The translations under genes and the position numbers were made by a program. The notes under the pieces were generated by a model. That model saw only the letters and a program-made list of their open reading frames with translations. It searched no databases and was not told the DNA's origin. A DNA stretch of 64,000 nucleotides from Oopsacas minuta. Its lineage: Eukaryota > Porifera > Hexactinellida > Lyssacinosida > Leucopsacidae. Below, in pieces: positions 29,852 through 39,552 of this stretch (the first letter of the stretch is position 1; each line of letters begins with the position of its first letter). Where the stretch lies: positions 658,286-722,285 of the forward strand of contig JAKMXF010000210.1 in assembly GCA_024704765.1 (NCBI GenBank), in the 5' to 3' direction.

Positions 29852-31042
29852 ATGGCCTCTCAATATTCCCAAAACTTGTTTTGTGTGAGTAGCTGTAACA
29901 CTCAAACTTGTAGAATTCTACTAACCAAACTTGATATCATTAATCCTTGCAGGAGAATAGTCAAATTCCCTGGAAAAGATATGAAAGGTATACCAATTAA
30001 ACCTGACTCCCTAGCTACTATAAACGCACATCAGTTTGAGTTTGAGTTTGAACTGATAGATAGTGAATCTCCTCTCAAATCTAAATGCATCTCTCCATAC
30101 AATAAATTGCTACAAAGTCTAACTGATTGCGTTAACAAAGAGCATCTACCCTTGTCTATTCTACAAGAAGTTCCACATAAATGGGAGCGTTACGGTGACC
30201 TAGTTTTATTGCCTCACAACTCCTTTCTTTCCAGTGATTGGTGTAAATGTGTAGATTTATGGAAAGCAGTGAAAACAGCTCTACACTGCGATAGAATAGC
30301 TAAGAATTTTCCTATTAGTAACAACGAGTATAGAAAATCTCAAGCTGTTATGTTGCTAGGACAAACTGGCTTGGTGAGGCATTTAGAAAATGGCATTGTA
30401 TACTGTTATGACGTCACCAAATGTATGTTCTCATCCGGTAATGTAACTGAGAAGCTGAGGTTATCCCACATAGATTGTTCTAACGAGGTAGTTGTTGATT
30501 TATTCGCTGGAATTGGTTATTTCACTTTAACTTATTTAGTGTATTCTAAAGCTAAACTTGTACATGCTTGTGAATGGAATAGCGATGCAGTAAAATCACT
30601 GGAAATTAGTCTAATGGAGAATCGTGTAAGAGATAGGTGTGTTATCCATGCAGGTGATAATCGTATTGTAGCTCCTTCCGGTGTAGCAGATAGAGTTAAT
30701 CTAGGTTTGATTCCCTCCAGTGAGTGTAGTTGGGAAACTGCTTGCAAGTGTTTAAAGCCTAAGGGCGGTACAATGGTTGTCCATGGAAATGTCAATAGCA
30801 TACTTATAGAGCCAAGACTATTAAGCGTAGCTTCTTGCATTAAAGACAAATATTCAGTCAAAGATGTGTGGTGTATGTGGTCAGAAATGGTAAGGCATTC
30901 ATTCCATGATATATTGAGTAGAATATATCCATTGAGTAGCTGGACAGTTGAGGCTAAACATTTGGAGAAAATAAAGTCTTATGCACCACACATAGATCAT
31001 TTGGTTGTTGTGTTAGTTTGTAAACCAGTTGATTGTCACTAG
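29852..31042 (+). CDS. TRMT12: tRNA wybutosine-synthesizing protein 2 (TYW2/TRMT12)
   Basis: A single-exon protein of 396 aa. TYW2 transfers the 3-amino-3-carboxypropyl group of SAM to the tricyclic base at position 37 of tRNA-Phe in wybutosine synthesis. The Rossmann SAM-binding core is VVDLFAGIGYFTLTYLVYSK, followed by LVHACEWNSDAVKSLEISL, CVIHAGDNR, ADRVNLGLIPSSE and GGTMVVHGNV. These match TRMT12 almost in sequence order. The N-terminal part contains HKWERYGDLVLLPHNSF, the D1-like domain of the Trm5/TYW2 group. Two extra in-frame codons precede the ATG but begin with TTG. The length is slightly below human TRMT12 (448). Confidence 0.92.
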   Translation: MASQYSQNLFCVSSCNTQTCRILLTKLDIINPCRRIVKFPGKDMKGIPIKPDSLATINAHQFEFEFELIDSESPLKSKCISPYNKLLQSLTDCVNKEHLPLSILQEVPHKWERYGDLVLLPHNSFLSSDWCKCVDLWKAVKTALHCDRIAKNFPISNNEYRKSQAVMLLGQTGLVRHLENGIVYCYDVTKCMFSSGNVTEKLRLSHIDCSNEVVVDLFAGIGYFTLTYLVYSKAKLVHACEWNSDAVKSLEISLMENRVRDRCVIHAGDNRIVAPSGVADRVNLGLIPSSECSWETACKCLKPKGGTMVVHGNVNSILIEPRLLSVASCIKDKYSVKDVWCMWSEMVRHSFHDILSRIYPLSSWTVEAKHLEKIKSYAPHIDHLVVVLVCKPVDCH

Positions 31043-31136
31043 ATTCTTATTAGATTATATTTGTATATTTACTAATAATAATATATTATTCAGTTATTGT
31101 CATATATATTGTATAATTAGCCCAAAATACTAAGTG

Positions 31137-33044
31137 ATGCAGTGTAGCAAGGTTTTTGGATATACTCTGTTCTCAGAATATTTGATCAACAATGCTCCTC
31201 CACCAATTTACAAGGATAATCGTCGTAGAGCTCGAGGAGTGTCAGACCTGGAATCTAGGCGGAATTACACCATCCTCACTTCTATACAAAGCCCCGAAGA
31301 TCTGCAAATTGTATATTCTCATTCTCAGACTTGTTATTTCAAACACTCATATTTATCTCTTCTAGCTAACAAGACAGGAGAATCCTACAAGAAATGCACA
31401 CTACATCATATTGGGTGTAAATTAACTCGTTTCGAGCACTTCTTGCGAGATATCGAGCAATCTGTATTCAGACACGATTGTATTCCTCCAAAGGATTCAT
31501 TCCCGAAGGAGTACGATTGGCTAACAGAACATTTAATTCAACAATTCTATAATAATGCTCTTAACTTTAACGAGTTCCTCGGAGTTCTTCTAAAACTTAC
31601 CAACTTCTCTAATGCGAATATTCTCACAGCTCAGGCGGTCTGCTGGGATGTATACTACAGAGAATATTATTCTGTGTTGCAGAAGCTGGCTTTAGTTAAT
31701 GAGCATTCAGCTGGGTTTATAGAACAGCTGTTCGCTATTTTCACTCAATTAGATAGACATATTTCCTGCGAAATTTCTCCCTTCTTGATGAAGCAGTTTA
31801 TCATTTGGTGGATTAAAGAATCAGATACGAATCCTGACAAACATTTCGAACTAATTGAACAGTGGTACAGATCTTCAGACGGGCAAGAATCCACTATTGA
31901 CTTTATTGAGTTTCTGGATTTACTATATAAGTTATTTTTCAAACATTTTCCTATTACTACTCGACACTTCTTGCTTAAAGATGCCTACCATAGTCTGGTG
32001 TGTAAAGTTCTTAAGAAGGGGTATCTAGCTAAATGTGGACCTAACAACAGTAAGTATCAAATTCGATGGATGATCTTATATCCAGATAAACTGGACTACT
32101 ACAAGCGTAAATCTGAAGAAGAAATGAGTTTAAAGGGCACCATCCTTCTGGGTGAAAAAGCTGTCGTTAAAAATGTTTACGATGACGACAAGAAAGGCTA
32201 TTACAGATTCACAGTATCATATACTAGCACTGCTAGACAGTTCTCTATCCGTGCTGATGATATTCGTATCAGAATGGCTTGGGTTACTGCTATTGATCAA
32301 GCTATCGATGTGCTTAAAGGGAATAAGGGGTTGCACGTCTTTGAGAAACCTCTGGATCTAACACGTGCAGACAAGGACTTACTGGCTTCTACGATGCATC
32401 CTGGCGCTAAAATGCTCGACCTCACAGAATCAGAGTCCATACAAGAAATTGCTATATGTTCTGTACCTCTACCTGCCCCATATAACGGTCAGATAGATCC
32501 GTTACTACAACCTCTTTCCTCTTTCAGTGGAGATGACAAATCTCTGCCTACGTCATTAGATCATAACAGAGATCATAGCAGAACTCTTCACATCAGACAT
32601 ATAGATAGAGAGTTTCCCATGGATGATTTCACGAATTCTATATACGAGTCTAGCTCCCCGGGTGCCGTTAATTCGGACAAATGTACTGAATTTCGCTCCA
32701 AACGATTCCCCAGCATGTCTTCTAGTGAAGACGAAGGGACCTTGCCCCCTCTCCCAGGTAGGCAAATTCAACACACTCCACTTCTCCTAGAATGTATTAA
32801 GAATCCTATTCCAGTTCCTAGAGATTTGAACAAGAGAGCATCATTCGGAGATGTCCCGTCCTCAAACCGAGTTAGCATGACTACTCATTCTTCCTTTGGT
32901 ACATTCAACCACTTCAGAGTGAGCTCAGAAGAAATCCCTCCTCAGCTAGCTCCACGAGTCAAGAACGTGCTCCCCAAAGTTCCCCCCAGGACATTTCCTC
33001 AAGTTCCTGACAGGGTGGACTCTCTCAGGAAGTATAGTAGCTAG
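31137..33044 (+). CDS. SWAP-70/DEF6-like PH-domain protein
   Basis: A single-exon protein of 635 aa. A PH domain lies at about 288-395: VLKKGYLAKCGPNNSKYQIR, WMILYPDKLDYYKR, KGTILLGEKAVV, then ARQFSIRADD and AWVTAIDQAIDVLKGN. This is the PH pattern of SWAP-70 and DEF6. The preceding 130 residues have the EF-hand-like helical layout of those proteins (FAIFTQLDRHISCEISPFL; TIDFIEFLDLLYKLF). SWAP-70 and DEF6 bind PIP3 and regulate Rac and actin. After the PH domain the usual long coiled coil is missing; instead there are about 240 residues rich in Ser/Pro with PxxP motifs (LPPLPGRQ, PKVPPRTFPQVP). The N-terminal 140 residues are not recognised. Confidence 0.65.
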   Translation: MQCSKVFGYTLFSEYLINNAPPPIYKDNRRRARGVSDLESRRNYTILTSIQSPEDLQIVYSHSQTCYFKHSYLSLLANKTGESYKKCTLHHIGCKLTRFEHFLRDIEQSVFRHDCIPPKDSFPKEYDWLTEHLIQQFYNNALNFNEFLGVLLKLTNFSNANILTAQAVCWDVYYREYYSVLQKLALVNEHSAGFIEQLFAIFTQLDRHISCEISPFLMKQFIIWWIKESDTNPDKHFELIEQWYRSSDGQESTIDFIEFLDLLYKLFFKHFPITTRHFLLKDAYHSLVCKVLKKGYLAKCGPNNSKYQIRWMILYPDKLDYYKRKSEEEMSLKGTILLGEKAVVKNVYDDDKKGYYRFTVSYTSTARQFSIRADDIRIRMAWVTAIDQAIDVLKGNKGLHVFEKPLDLTRADKDLLASTMHPGAKMLDLTESESIQEIAICSVPLPAPYNGQIDPLLQPLSSFSGDDKSLPTSLDHNRDHSRTLHIRHIDREFPMDDFTNSIYESSSPGAVNSDKCTEFRSKRFPSMSSSEDEGTLPPLPGRQIQHTPLLLECIKNPIPVPRDLNKRASFGDVPSSNRVSMTTHSSFGTFNHFRVSSEEIPPQLAPRVKNVLPKVPPRTFPQVPDRVDSLRKYSS

Positions 33045-33180
33045 TTTCAAACGATTTATAGCTGAGCTGTTTTTATGTAAATGTTGGAATGTTTTATTAT
33101 TTTTAGACTGGAAATTTTGGTTTAATTTTTCAAATACATAAAATAGTACGTACGTATATCCATATTTGGATTTGAAAAAT

Positions 33181-33200
33181 ATATACGTAATTACGTATAT
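33181..33200. repeat. Perfect 20-bp palindrome
   Basis: ATATACGTAATTACGTATAT reads the same on both strands. It sits in the 237-bp gap between the DEF6-like gene and the secreted-protein gene, near other TACGTA motifs (33147-33157). It could be a dimeric factor site or simply AT-rich chance. Confidence 0.6.
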
Positions 33201-33281
33201 AATAATAATTTCAAAGAAATACAAAAGTCTCAACGCATATAAGCTCATTTGTTGTAATCTAGATGGAGTCTTGAGATAAGT

Positions 33282-33989
33282 ATGCTTTCTATTATTCTGT
33301 CTGTTTCTCTGGTTATATTTTATTTGTCTCTGTCCAGTAGTCAAACTGGTATTCGTGTTGAAGATTTCGGGTACTCTTATGGCAACACTATGTCTACTGT
33401 ACTTGTATTCTACATAGAACTATTCAATGAGGGACACACACCAGTTGAAGTTGAAGTTAGAAATGAAGAGTGTTGTCTGTCTATTGAGAAAGATGATATA
33501 GATTGTCAATCTATGAAACTTGCTACAAAAATATCCAGAATTTCACCCCTGGGCAGTCAGGGATCCACTAAGACAATAGAGTTCATGTTTCACAGTATGT
33601 ATATTATGAATAGAGAAGGTGTATGTACTTTCTATGTAATAGATCGTAGACATAAACACAAAGAACATGTTCGTATTGCCTTTAATACAATGATGCAGAA
33701 CTCTATCGTCTGTAGCTCTGTTGATCTTGACACAGAGCGTAACTGTCATCCAGCGAATTGTTTGTTAAAGTACATGGGTAAGAGAAACTTCTTCAACAAG
33801 AACACTCTCCGATGTGAATCTATTGTTGAGTGTATGACTCTATCAGCTGACAGGAGAGAGATTATTGCTTACTATAACCCCGAGACTAATATGTGTGTGA
33901 GTCTAGACGAAGGGATAGGAGTAGTGGAGAGTGCTGAAGAAGATGATTTACCTTTTCATGACGATTTGATGAGTGAGAACATATTGTAG
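33282..33989 (+). CDS. Secreted protein with C-terminal Cys motif, unrecognised
   Basis: A single-exon protein of 235 aa. Residues 1-20 form a clear signal peptide (MLSIILSVSLVIFYLSLSSS). The first half looks like an all-beta domain with few cysteines (NEECCLSIEKDDIDC). The last third has a compact motif, CHPANCLLKYMGKRNFFNKN, continuing to TLRCESIVEC and ending near NPETNMC. The pattern C-x4-C-x2-K-Y-x-G-x-R-N-x-F recalls small conserved extracellular motifs of unknown function in animals, but I cannot name a family with certainty. The tail is acidic. It has no membrane segment or GPI-like end. No function is assigned. Confidence 0.6.
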   Translation: MLSIILSVSLVIFYLSLSSSQTGIRVEDFGYSYGNTMSTVLVFYIELFNEGHTPVEVEVRNEECCLSIEKDDIDCQSMKLATKISRISPLGSQGSTKTIEFMFHSMYIMNREGVCTFYVIDRRHKHKEHVRIAFNTMMQNSIVCSSVDLDTERNCHPANCLLKYMGKRNFFNKNTLRCESIVECMTLSADRREIIAYYNPETNMCVSLDEGIGVVESAEEDDLPFHDDLMSENIL

Positions 33990-34089
33990 TAGTTCGTAAT
34001 ATTCCAGATTATTCTAATCTCCTACAACGGTATATTGTGTTATATTATTGTATTATGTGTTGATTAGTATATCTAGTGTGATTAAGCAG

Positions 34090-34932
34090 ATGGATGTTAA
34101 AATGAATTTCAGGATATACGGGCTCTGCTCCCTAGCAGCTGTTGGTCTGTACGGACTCCCTATTGTATTCCCACAACATTTTAAAAGTTTTTATCGCAAG
34201 ACAGATTCCAAAGTTCCCCCAGAACTTGACACACATGTGCGCAAGATCGCCTATTTGATGGGTTTTCTGCCCAACCAGGTGGCCAATCTAAATGTGTTCA
34301 TTACCAAAGAGATAAATAGCATGTCTTTTGGGCACTTGTCTTCTCCCTGGGGGGCTTATATCGGTCTTCCTAGACAGGTCTTGTGGACTGGTATTGATGA
34401 CGTAATGAAGTCTACTCTCCATAAGAAGGGACTGCCCGTAGATTGGGAGTCTGACTTTGGGAAGAGATTAGCCAATTGTATAACTCCCTCAGGCAGTCAA
34501 ACAAGTTTCCGTATTGCTCACGAACTGGCTCACCTCCAATCTAATCACTTATCATACTATCTCTTAATTACTCCTCTCCATCTCTTGTCCCTGTTTATCT
34601 TTCTAGAGTTTGGCTCACCTTATATTCAGAAAAGATTTAAACTTACTTCAGGAGCTGTCGGCATTCCTGTACTATTGTTTTGGGTATTAGCTCTGTGCTA
34701 CGACTTGAGACGAACCAGACACAAATTTGAATTTGACGCTGATAATACGGCCGCTTCTGTTGGACGGGGGTTTGCAGAGGGTGGTATAGAGTTATTCTTT
34801 CGACAGAGACAAGTGTCTCTCTTGTTGGGAAACGATGACGAGCATTCTACCTCAACTCACCCCAGTTGTCTTGATAGACAGAAGCGACTACAGGAAGTTA
34901 TGATTAATAAATATCAGCTTACATTTGATTAG
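34090..34932 (+). CDS. TMEM177: TMEM177 with an intact zinc-peptidase signature
   Basis: A single-exon protein of 280 aa from the ATG at 34090 (MDVKMNFR). TMEM177 is an inner mitochondrial membrane protein that works with COX20 on COX2 assembly. Family match: LPVDWESDFGKRLANCITPS corresponds to human TVDWRSPAGARLRASLTLS, and FAEGGIELFF to ACGGVEFYEK. Hydrophobic segments are near 9-30, 152-172 and 183-203. Unlike human TMEM177, this copy has HELAH (residues 144-148) and, 66 residues later, FEFDADNTAA with the Glu and Asp of an M48 E-x-x-A-D-x-x-A site. Those are the three zinc ligands and the catalytic Glu of M48 peptidases such as OMA1 and HtpX. This suggests the family descends from an M48 protease. 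The 14 codons upstream of the chosen start begin at a TTG and are ignored. Confidence 0.82.
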   Translation: MDVKMNFRIYGLCSLAAVGLYGLPIVFPQHFKSFYRKTDSKVPPELDTHVRKIAYLMGFLPNQVANLNVFITKEINSMSFGHLSSPWGAYIGLPRQVLWTGIDDVMKSTLHKKGLPVDWESDFGKRLANCITPSGSQTSFRIAHELAHLQSNHLSYYLLITPLHLLSLFIFLEFGSPYIQKRFKLTSGAVGIPVLLFWVLALCYDLRRTRHKFEFDADNTAASVGRGFAEGGIELFFRQRQVSLLLGNDDEHSTSTHPSCLDRQKRLQEVMINKYQLTFD

Positions 34933-35000
34933 ATTTGTTCTACTATTTTTGCCAGATATTAGGACCAGAAACTAAATATAATTATAAATCTTATTAGCTT

Positions 35001-38000
35001 ATGATTAGTCAGAAATGGTACAGCAATGGATTAGAATTGAATGAAGATGATGAGAGGAGCTACACAAGAGAGGAGTTCTCTCTATTTTCTTTTGATTATT
35101 CCAACTCATTCATTCCATACTCTGCAGAATTCTATAAGGATACAGTTAATCTCTTCTCTATAATATTTCTATCATTTTCTGATTTCGTTACGAATCATAA
35201 AGCTATGTTTAATCTATTCAAACAACATTTAATGTTATCTGAGGAATCTGCTCTAACACACGTGTCTGTTCCCAATCTATCTCACTTACAACATTGTCAC
35301 GTATTTCTGCATTTCTTAGTATACTCGCTAGCTTCTGCGTCTCCTAGAGAATGGAATAAATGTGATCTCCAGTTGTTCGGAGATACAGTATCTTCACAGC
35401 TTGAAACTGTCTGTCTCTTAGTTATCCAACTCAGTGAAGCAAACAGGTCTTCTAACATGATGATCCCCTCCCCTCACGCCCCTCAAGAAGTACACCCTTA
35501 CACTCAGCTTCTTATCGACATTAAGACACACCTCTTGTTATCTCACCACTACATTACCAGACTAGTACCAGAGTATAAGAGTCATACATTTGAATTTATA
35601 AAGTATATTTGGACAGATCTGTTAGAACAGTCACTTGTCATCTTCTCTACTCACTCAGATCTGCTACGATTAAACTTCTCACCTTTCAATTGCTATTCTC
35701 ATATAGAAATTTGGTGCTTGTCAGCCCAGCTGTCAGATATATTGACAGCAGATGGCCAGGTGTCTGGCTTTTGGAATTTATTTATTCCTACTCTCCTCTC
35801 ATTTTCTGATTCTATTTCTTTACCTTTGGAGAAAAACAAGTTTGTTTGGTGGTTATTAGTTAACCTTTCAAGAGTGTTACCTCTTTATATGCATAAACAT
35901 CAAATAAGTTGTTGGGAGCTCTGTAGGGACTGTGTTATTACTTTAGCTAATCTACAATCTGATTCTAGTTCTCCGCAGCTAGCATTCTCTCTATGGAGTA
36001 TAATTAAGCTATCCAAGTATTGGGGACAATCAATGGATTCTGTTATGCTATTATGGGAATCGTTTAGTAAGAAATTGGGAGATATGACCAATAACACTAA
36101 TCATAAGGCAATGTCTGTAAGAAACATATCTGAATTGAGATATCACATTATCAATAATCCCTCAGAAGTAAATAATCCCCTACAAGTTTCATCTTTCGAA
36201 CTTTTTCTGCGATTTTTCTCTCTCCAATTTAGTCTGGTCGAGGAATTGCCTACTGATTACTGGAAGCGATATAAAGGTAGGTTTTACTCAAAACTCTCAT
36301 TTCGCCGGCTACAAAATCTTAAATCAGATTCTATTCTTAATCTCTATCTGCTTACATTTGTTCTTGGCTACAAAACTGATGCTGATGACGTAATTGACAA
36401 ATCGAGTGAATTATTTCTCAAACTGTTATCAAACTCTTCTTCTGTCGTCCCGTCAGCTACGCTGTTGTTAATTTGGGAATCTTTGTTTGGACTTTTCCAT
36501 GTCTTTACAGATAAGGCAATCAGTTTATCGAACTACCTCTCTAAGATTCTACCCAAACTCTGTGAGTACCAGAATATTGCCATGTTTGATGCTAATTATG
36601 CCAAGTTACATTGGGAAGTTTGTAATTTGATGTGGCTTGAGTTACCAGAGCTTAGTAGCTGTCCGGAGCTAATCCATTCTGTATTGGAGGTTCTGCAGGA
36701 GTTATACGTCTCGCACTATTCTGCATTCCATAAGGAGCATATTGTTGTTACAGCTCTTAATATTACTCAAGTATTGATAAGTATATATAACTTGTTAGTT
36801 GATAACTCATCTGTAAGAGAAACTTCTGAGAAGGTATGTCTGTTTCTTTGGGAATTTGGCTACCCTAACTGGAGACAGGATCATCTCTCAGTCTCATCCG
36901 TCCCTGAAATGGGACCTCTTATCTCTCGTCTCATTCTCCTCTCTATCATATCTGAGTGTAATCCTGTTGTGAGCTTCAGCGATGTAGTTAAAGAAGTTTT
37001 GTTCTGTAACAACTTGCCTTGTCAAGTCGGGTGTCTTTTTATACAAGGTTTTATCTGTGAAGAAATCGGTAGGCGACATGTTTCGCAACATTTGATATTC
37101 ATACAGCTGTTCACCAAAGCTTGGGTGCTGTACATAATACAAACTCACAGATACCCACAATTTACTCCTTCTCTCATTGCATGCACCAATCTGTTGAGGA
37201 CCCTTTCAATCTTTGGACAGACAACTACTGTCAGCTGTCTTTCTGACGTCATTATTATTTTCGAGTCTCTCTTGAAACAAATTACACTGACTGGAGAGAG
37301 CTACAGAGACTCTCAATATTTCTTTATTTCAGAATTCTTAGAGTGGATTGAGCCTCATCTCTGCGACCCGAGCACTTCAAAGGAATGTTTATTCGCGATA
37401 TACAGATTATCTTATAGTCTGGTGCGGTACTGTCCAGCTGTAATTTACAGTCACACTCAGACCAATTGCATCCTACCCAGACTCATTGAATACCTCTTCT
37501 TCCCTACACATTCTCTGTCCAAGCTTCCTCACCCAGCACACCTAGACTGTGTGAGAGGATTCCTCATAGAGTTCTTGTCCAGTCTATTTATGCTGCAGTC
37601 AGAAACTGACCAGTTTATTCAGCGAAAAATACGACAACTATTTTCTAAATATTTTTATCGATTCCAACAACAATCTCAAGGAAACGTTCTTGTTTCTTCC
37701 AAAGACAATCCTTTCCTATCTCTGTTTGATTCGGACTTGGTTACTGAGCAGAATTCATTTCCAACTAATCTACACCCTGCATTGTGTGCTCTCTCTGTTA
37801 TACGGGGATTGTTCTTAAAACTTCCTCAGCCTCCGACTACTCTCATACAGACTCTGCTTTTCTTGCATAAAATGACAGATATTGCTTCTAACGAGCTCTT
37901 AGCTAGTTCTGGAGAACACTTACTCTTTCCAATGCTCGGTTGTCTGCTAGCTTGTAACGAATGTCCTACCAATAGAGAACCCCAGCAAATTAGAGAGCTA

Positions 38001-38288
38001 GCTGAAACTGTTATTCAGAGGATCCTAAGAGCTGTCACAAGGATGACAAGTATCTGTCACAGACATAAGTTAGTCGAATCTATAACTACTTTTGTTGCAG
38101 CGAACATGCCTTCTTGCCATGGAAAGGTATTCACTACTTTAAGGATAATTGCTCAGATAGATCCGCATCTCATAGCTCTTTGCATCGGAGAGTTCCGCTC
38201 TCTGTTACTAGAGTTTGAGAAAGGTAATCCTAAAGTAGCAGCAGAAATACGAATAGAACTGAACAGATTAGAGAGTATATTGAAGTGA
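35001..38288 (+). CDS. MMS22L: MMS22L, replication-fork repair protein
   Basis: A single-exon protein of 1095 aa (human 1243). MMS22L forms a complex with TONSL that loads RAD51 at stalled or broken replication forks. It is an all-helical protein without catalytic motifs. Shared stretches: YKGRFYSKLSFRRLQNL (human VKGRIYSKFHQKRMEEL), VMLLWESFSKKLGDM (human VTILWEYYSKNLNSS), SEFLEWIEPHL (human EYLGEVLKYIKPYL), and a C-terminal VFTTLRIIAQIDPHLIALCI. The N-terminal third corresponds to the MMS22L N-domain with its QHCHVFLHFLVY element. It starts only 68 bp after the TMEM177 stop, the tightest gap in the window. Confidence 0.85.
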   Translation: MISQKWYSNGLELNEDDERSYTREEFSLFSFDYSNSFIPYSAEFYKDTVNLFSIIFLSFSDFVTNHKAMFNLFKQHLMLSEESALTHVSVPNLSHLQHCHVFLHFLVYSLASASPREWNKCDLQLFGDTVSSQLETVCLLVIQLSEANRSSNMMIPSPHAPQEVHPYTQLLIDIKTHLLLSHHYITRLVPEYKSHTFEFIKYIWTDLLEQSLVIFSTHSDLLRLNFSPFNCYSHIEIWCLSAQLSDILTADGQVSGFWNLFIPTLLSFSDSISLPLEKNKFVWWLLVNLSRVLPLYMHKHQISCWELCRDCVITLANLQSDSSSPQLAFSLWSIIKLSKYWGQSMDSVMLLWESFSKKLGDMTNNTNHKAMSVRNISELRYHIINNPSEVNNPLQVSSFELFLRFFSLQFSLVEELPTDYWKRYKGRFYSKLSFRRLQNLKSDSILNLYLLTFVLGYKTDADDVIDKSSELFLKLLSNSSSVVPSATLLLIWESLFGLFHVFTDKAISLSNYLSKILPKLCEYQNIAMFDANYAKLHWEVCNLMWLELPELSSCPELIHSVLEVLQELYVSHYSAFHKEHIVVTALNITQVLISIYNLLVDNSSVRETSEKVCLFLWEFGYPNWRQDHLSVSSVPEMGPLISRLILLSIISECNPVVSFSDVVKEVLFCNNLPCQVGCLFIQGFICEEIGRRHVSQHLIFIQLFTKAWVLYIIQTHRYPQFTPSLIACTNLLRTLSIFGQTTTVSCLSDVIIIFESLLKQITLTGESYRDSQYFFISEFLEWIEPHLCDPSTSKECLFAIYRLSYSLVRYCPAVIYSHTQTNCILPRLIEYLFFPTHSLSKLPHPAHLDCVRGFLIEFLSSLFMLQSETDQFIQRKIRQLFSKYFYRFQQQSQGNVLVSSKDNPFLSLFDSDLVTEQNSFPTNLHPALCALSVIRGLFLKLPQPPTTLIQTLLFLHKMTDIASNELLASSGEHLLFPMLGCLLACNECPTNREPQQIRELAETVIQRILRAVTRMTSICHRHKLVESITTFVAANMPSCHGKVFTTLRIIAQIDPHLIALCIGEFRSLLLEFEKGNPKVAAEIRIELNRLESILK

Positions 38289-38446
38289 GATATATGAATT
38301 GTATCAATCATTGTGTGTATATTCAAGTTTGTTTTGAATGAATCATATTACGTACATATTAATTTTGGCATTTTCTTTACTCTTCATAAACTATTCGCAA
38401 ATCTACTTTTACCATTCATTTCAGTTCTATTCTATTTGGAATTGCA

Positions 38447-39445
38447 ATGCAGTTTGCTCCTCGTTGGGTTAGATACTCACTAACAAATCGTCGTAACTTA
38501 TGGATAGTTCTTTTCCTTGCTTTGGTAATTGTCTCTGTTTGGTATTTGAAGACTCCATCATTGGGGACAGAATCTATGGAGCTGCCAGAGGAATTGAACG
38601 AAGTGCTTTTTGAGACGGAATGTTTTTCTCATAACCCGTATGTTCTCTTTTTCAACCGAATACCTAAGTCTGGAAGCACCACTCTACAAGATTTCTTTCG
38701 TACTTTGTCAAATTTAGTTGACGTGGAGACAGACATCTACCCAGAAGGCGCGACCAAATGGACTCTATCGAAAATAGAAGAAGTAGAGAATCGCGCTATG
38801 GCTCTATTAAAACGCGCGAAATTGATGCACGGTGGGCACGGTATGGACGGTTACTCTCCTCGAGGCATTTATATTCAACATTTCTACTACACAGAATTTC
38901 CTGGGTTGTCAGCATTTGGAATGAACTACGGCTACATTACTTTAGTGCGAGAGCCTGTGGATAGGGTTATATCTGCTTACTATTACTATCATTTTACTAA
39001 GAATTTTAAAATACCAGTTGAAGATAAAATGACTTCTCTCTCTGATTGTGTTAAAAATGAATTGTATGGCTGTGAGGCTAATATAATGACTCAGTATTTC
39101 TGCGGGCATGAAGACAGCTGTGTCTCTAAGAATGGAGACCACAAGTACGCGCTCTACACTGCTAAACAGAATCTGTTAAAATATATCGCAATAGGTCTCA
39201 CTGAAGATTTCTTATCCTCAATCAAACTATTTCAGAAATTATTACCAGACATTCTTCCTCGGTTTGTTGAGCTACCGACCTCACTGAAGAAGCAGAATGC
39301 TAATGAAATCGATTACAAGAAAGATGTCTCTGAGAGTGACAGAATACTAATTAGAGAAAAAAACGTTTTAGATATACAAATATATGCTTTCGCAAAAGAC
39401 TTGTTTGATGCGAAACTTAAGGAGTGTAGTATTTCAGGAGAATGA
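38447..39445 (+). CDS. Uronyl/heparan sulfate 2-O-sulfotransferase-like
   Basis: A single-exon type II Golgi membrane protein of 332 aa. A short basic cytosolic end (RYSLTNRR) precedes an anchor at about 18-35. The catalytic domain has the 5'-phosphosulfate loop in FFNRIPKSGSTTL (about 68-80), the 3'-phosphate site in LVREPVDRVISAYYYYHF (about 161-178), and the middle Cys-rich block MTQYFCGHEDSC. The last part, QNLLKYIAIGLTEDFLSSI, matches the helix that closes 2-O-sulfotransferases (YNLINEYFLVGVTEELED in HS2ST). The enzyme would transfer sulfate from PAPS to uronic acid C2 of heparan or dermatan sulfate. I cannot separate HS2ST from UST. Confidence 0.85.
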   Translation: MQFAPRWVRYSLTNRRNLWIVLFLALVIVSVWYLKTPSLGTESMELPEELNEVLFETECFSHNPYVLFFNRIPKSGSTTLQDFFRTLSNLVDVETDIYPEGATKWTLSKIEEVENRAMALLKRAKLMHGGHGMDGYSPRGIYIQHFYYTEFPGLSAFGMNYGYITLVREPVDRVISAYYYYHFTKNFKIPVEDKMTSLSDCVKNELYGCEANIMTQYFCGHEDSCVSKNGDHKYALYTAKQNLLKYIAIGLTEDFLSSIKLFQKLLPDILPRFVELPTSLKKQNANEIDYKKDVSESDRILIREKNVLDIQIYAFAKDLFDAKLKECSISGE

Positions 39446-39552
39446 TCTTTTGATAGAATTGTAATTATTTCTTTATTTTGCTATATTATAAGTAATTAGT
39501 TTTTAAATAACATGATTTGTACCTTTATGCTTATTTCTAGGGATCTTATTAG

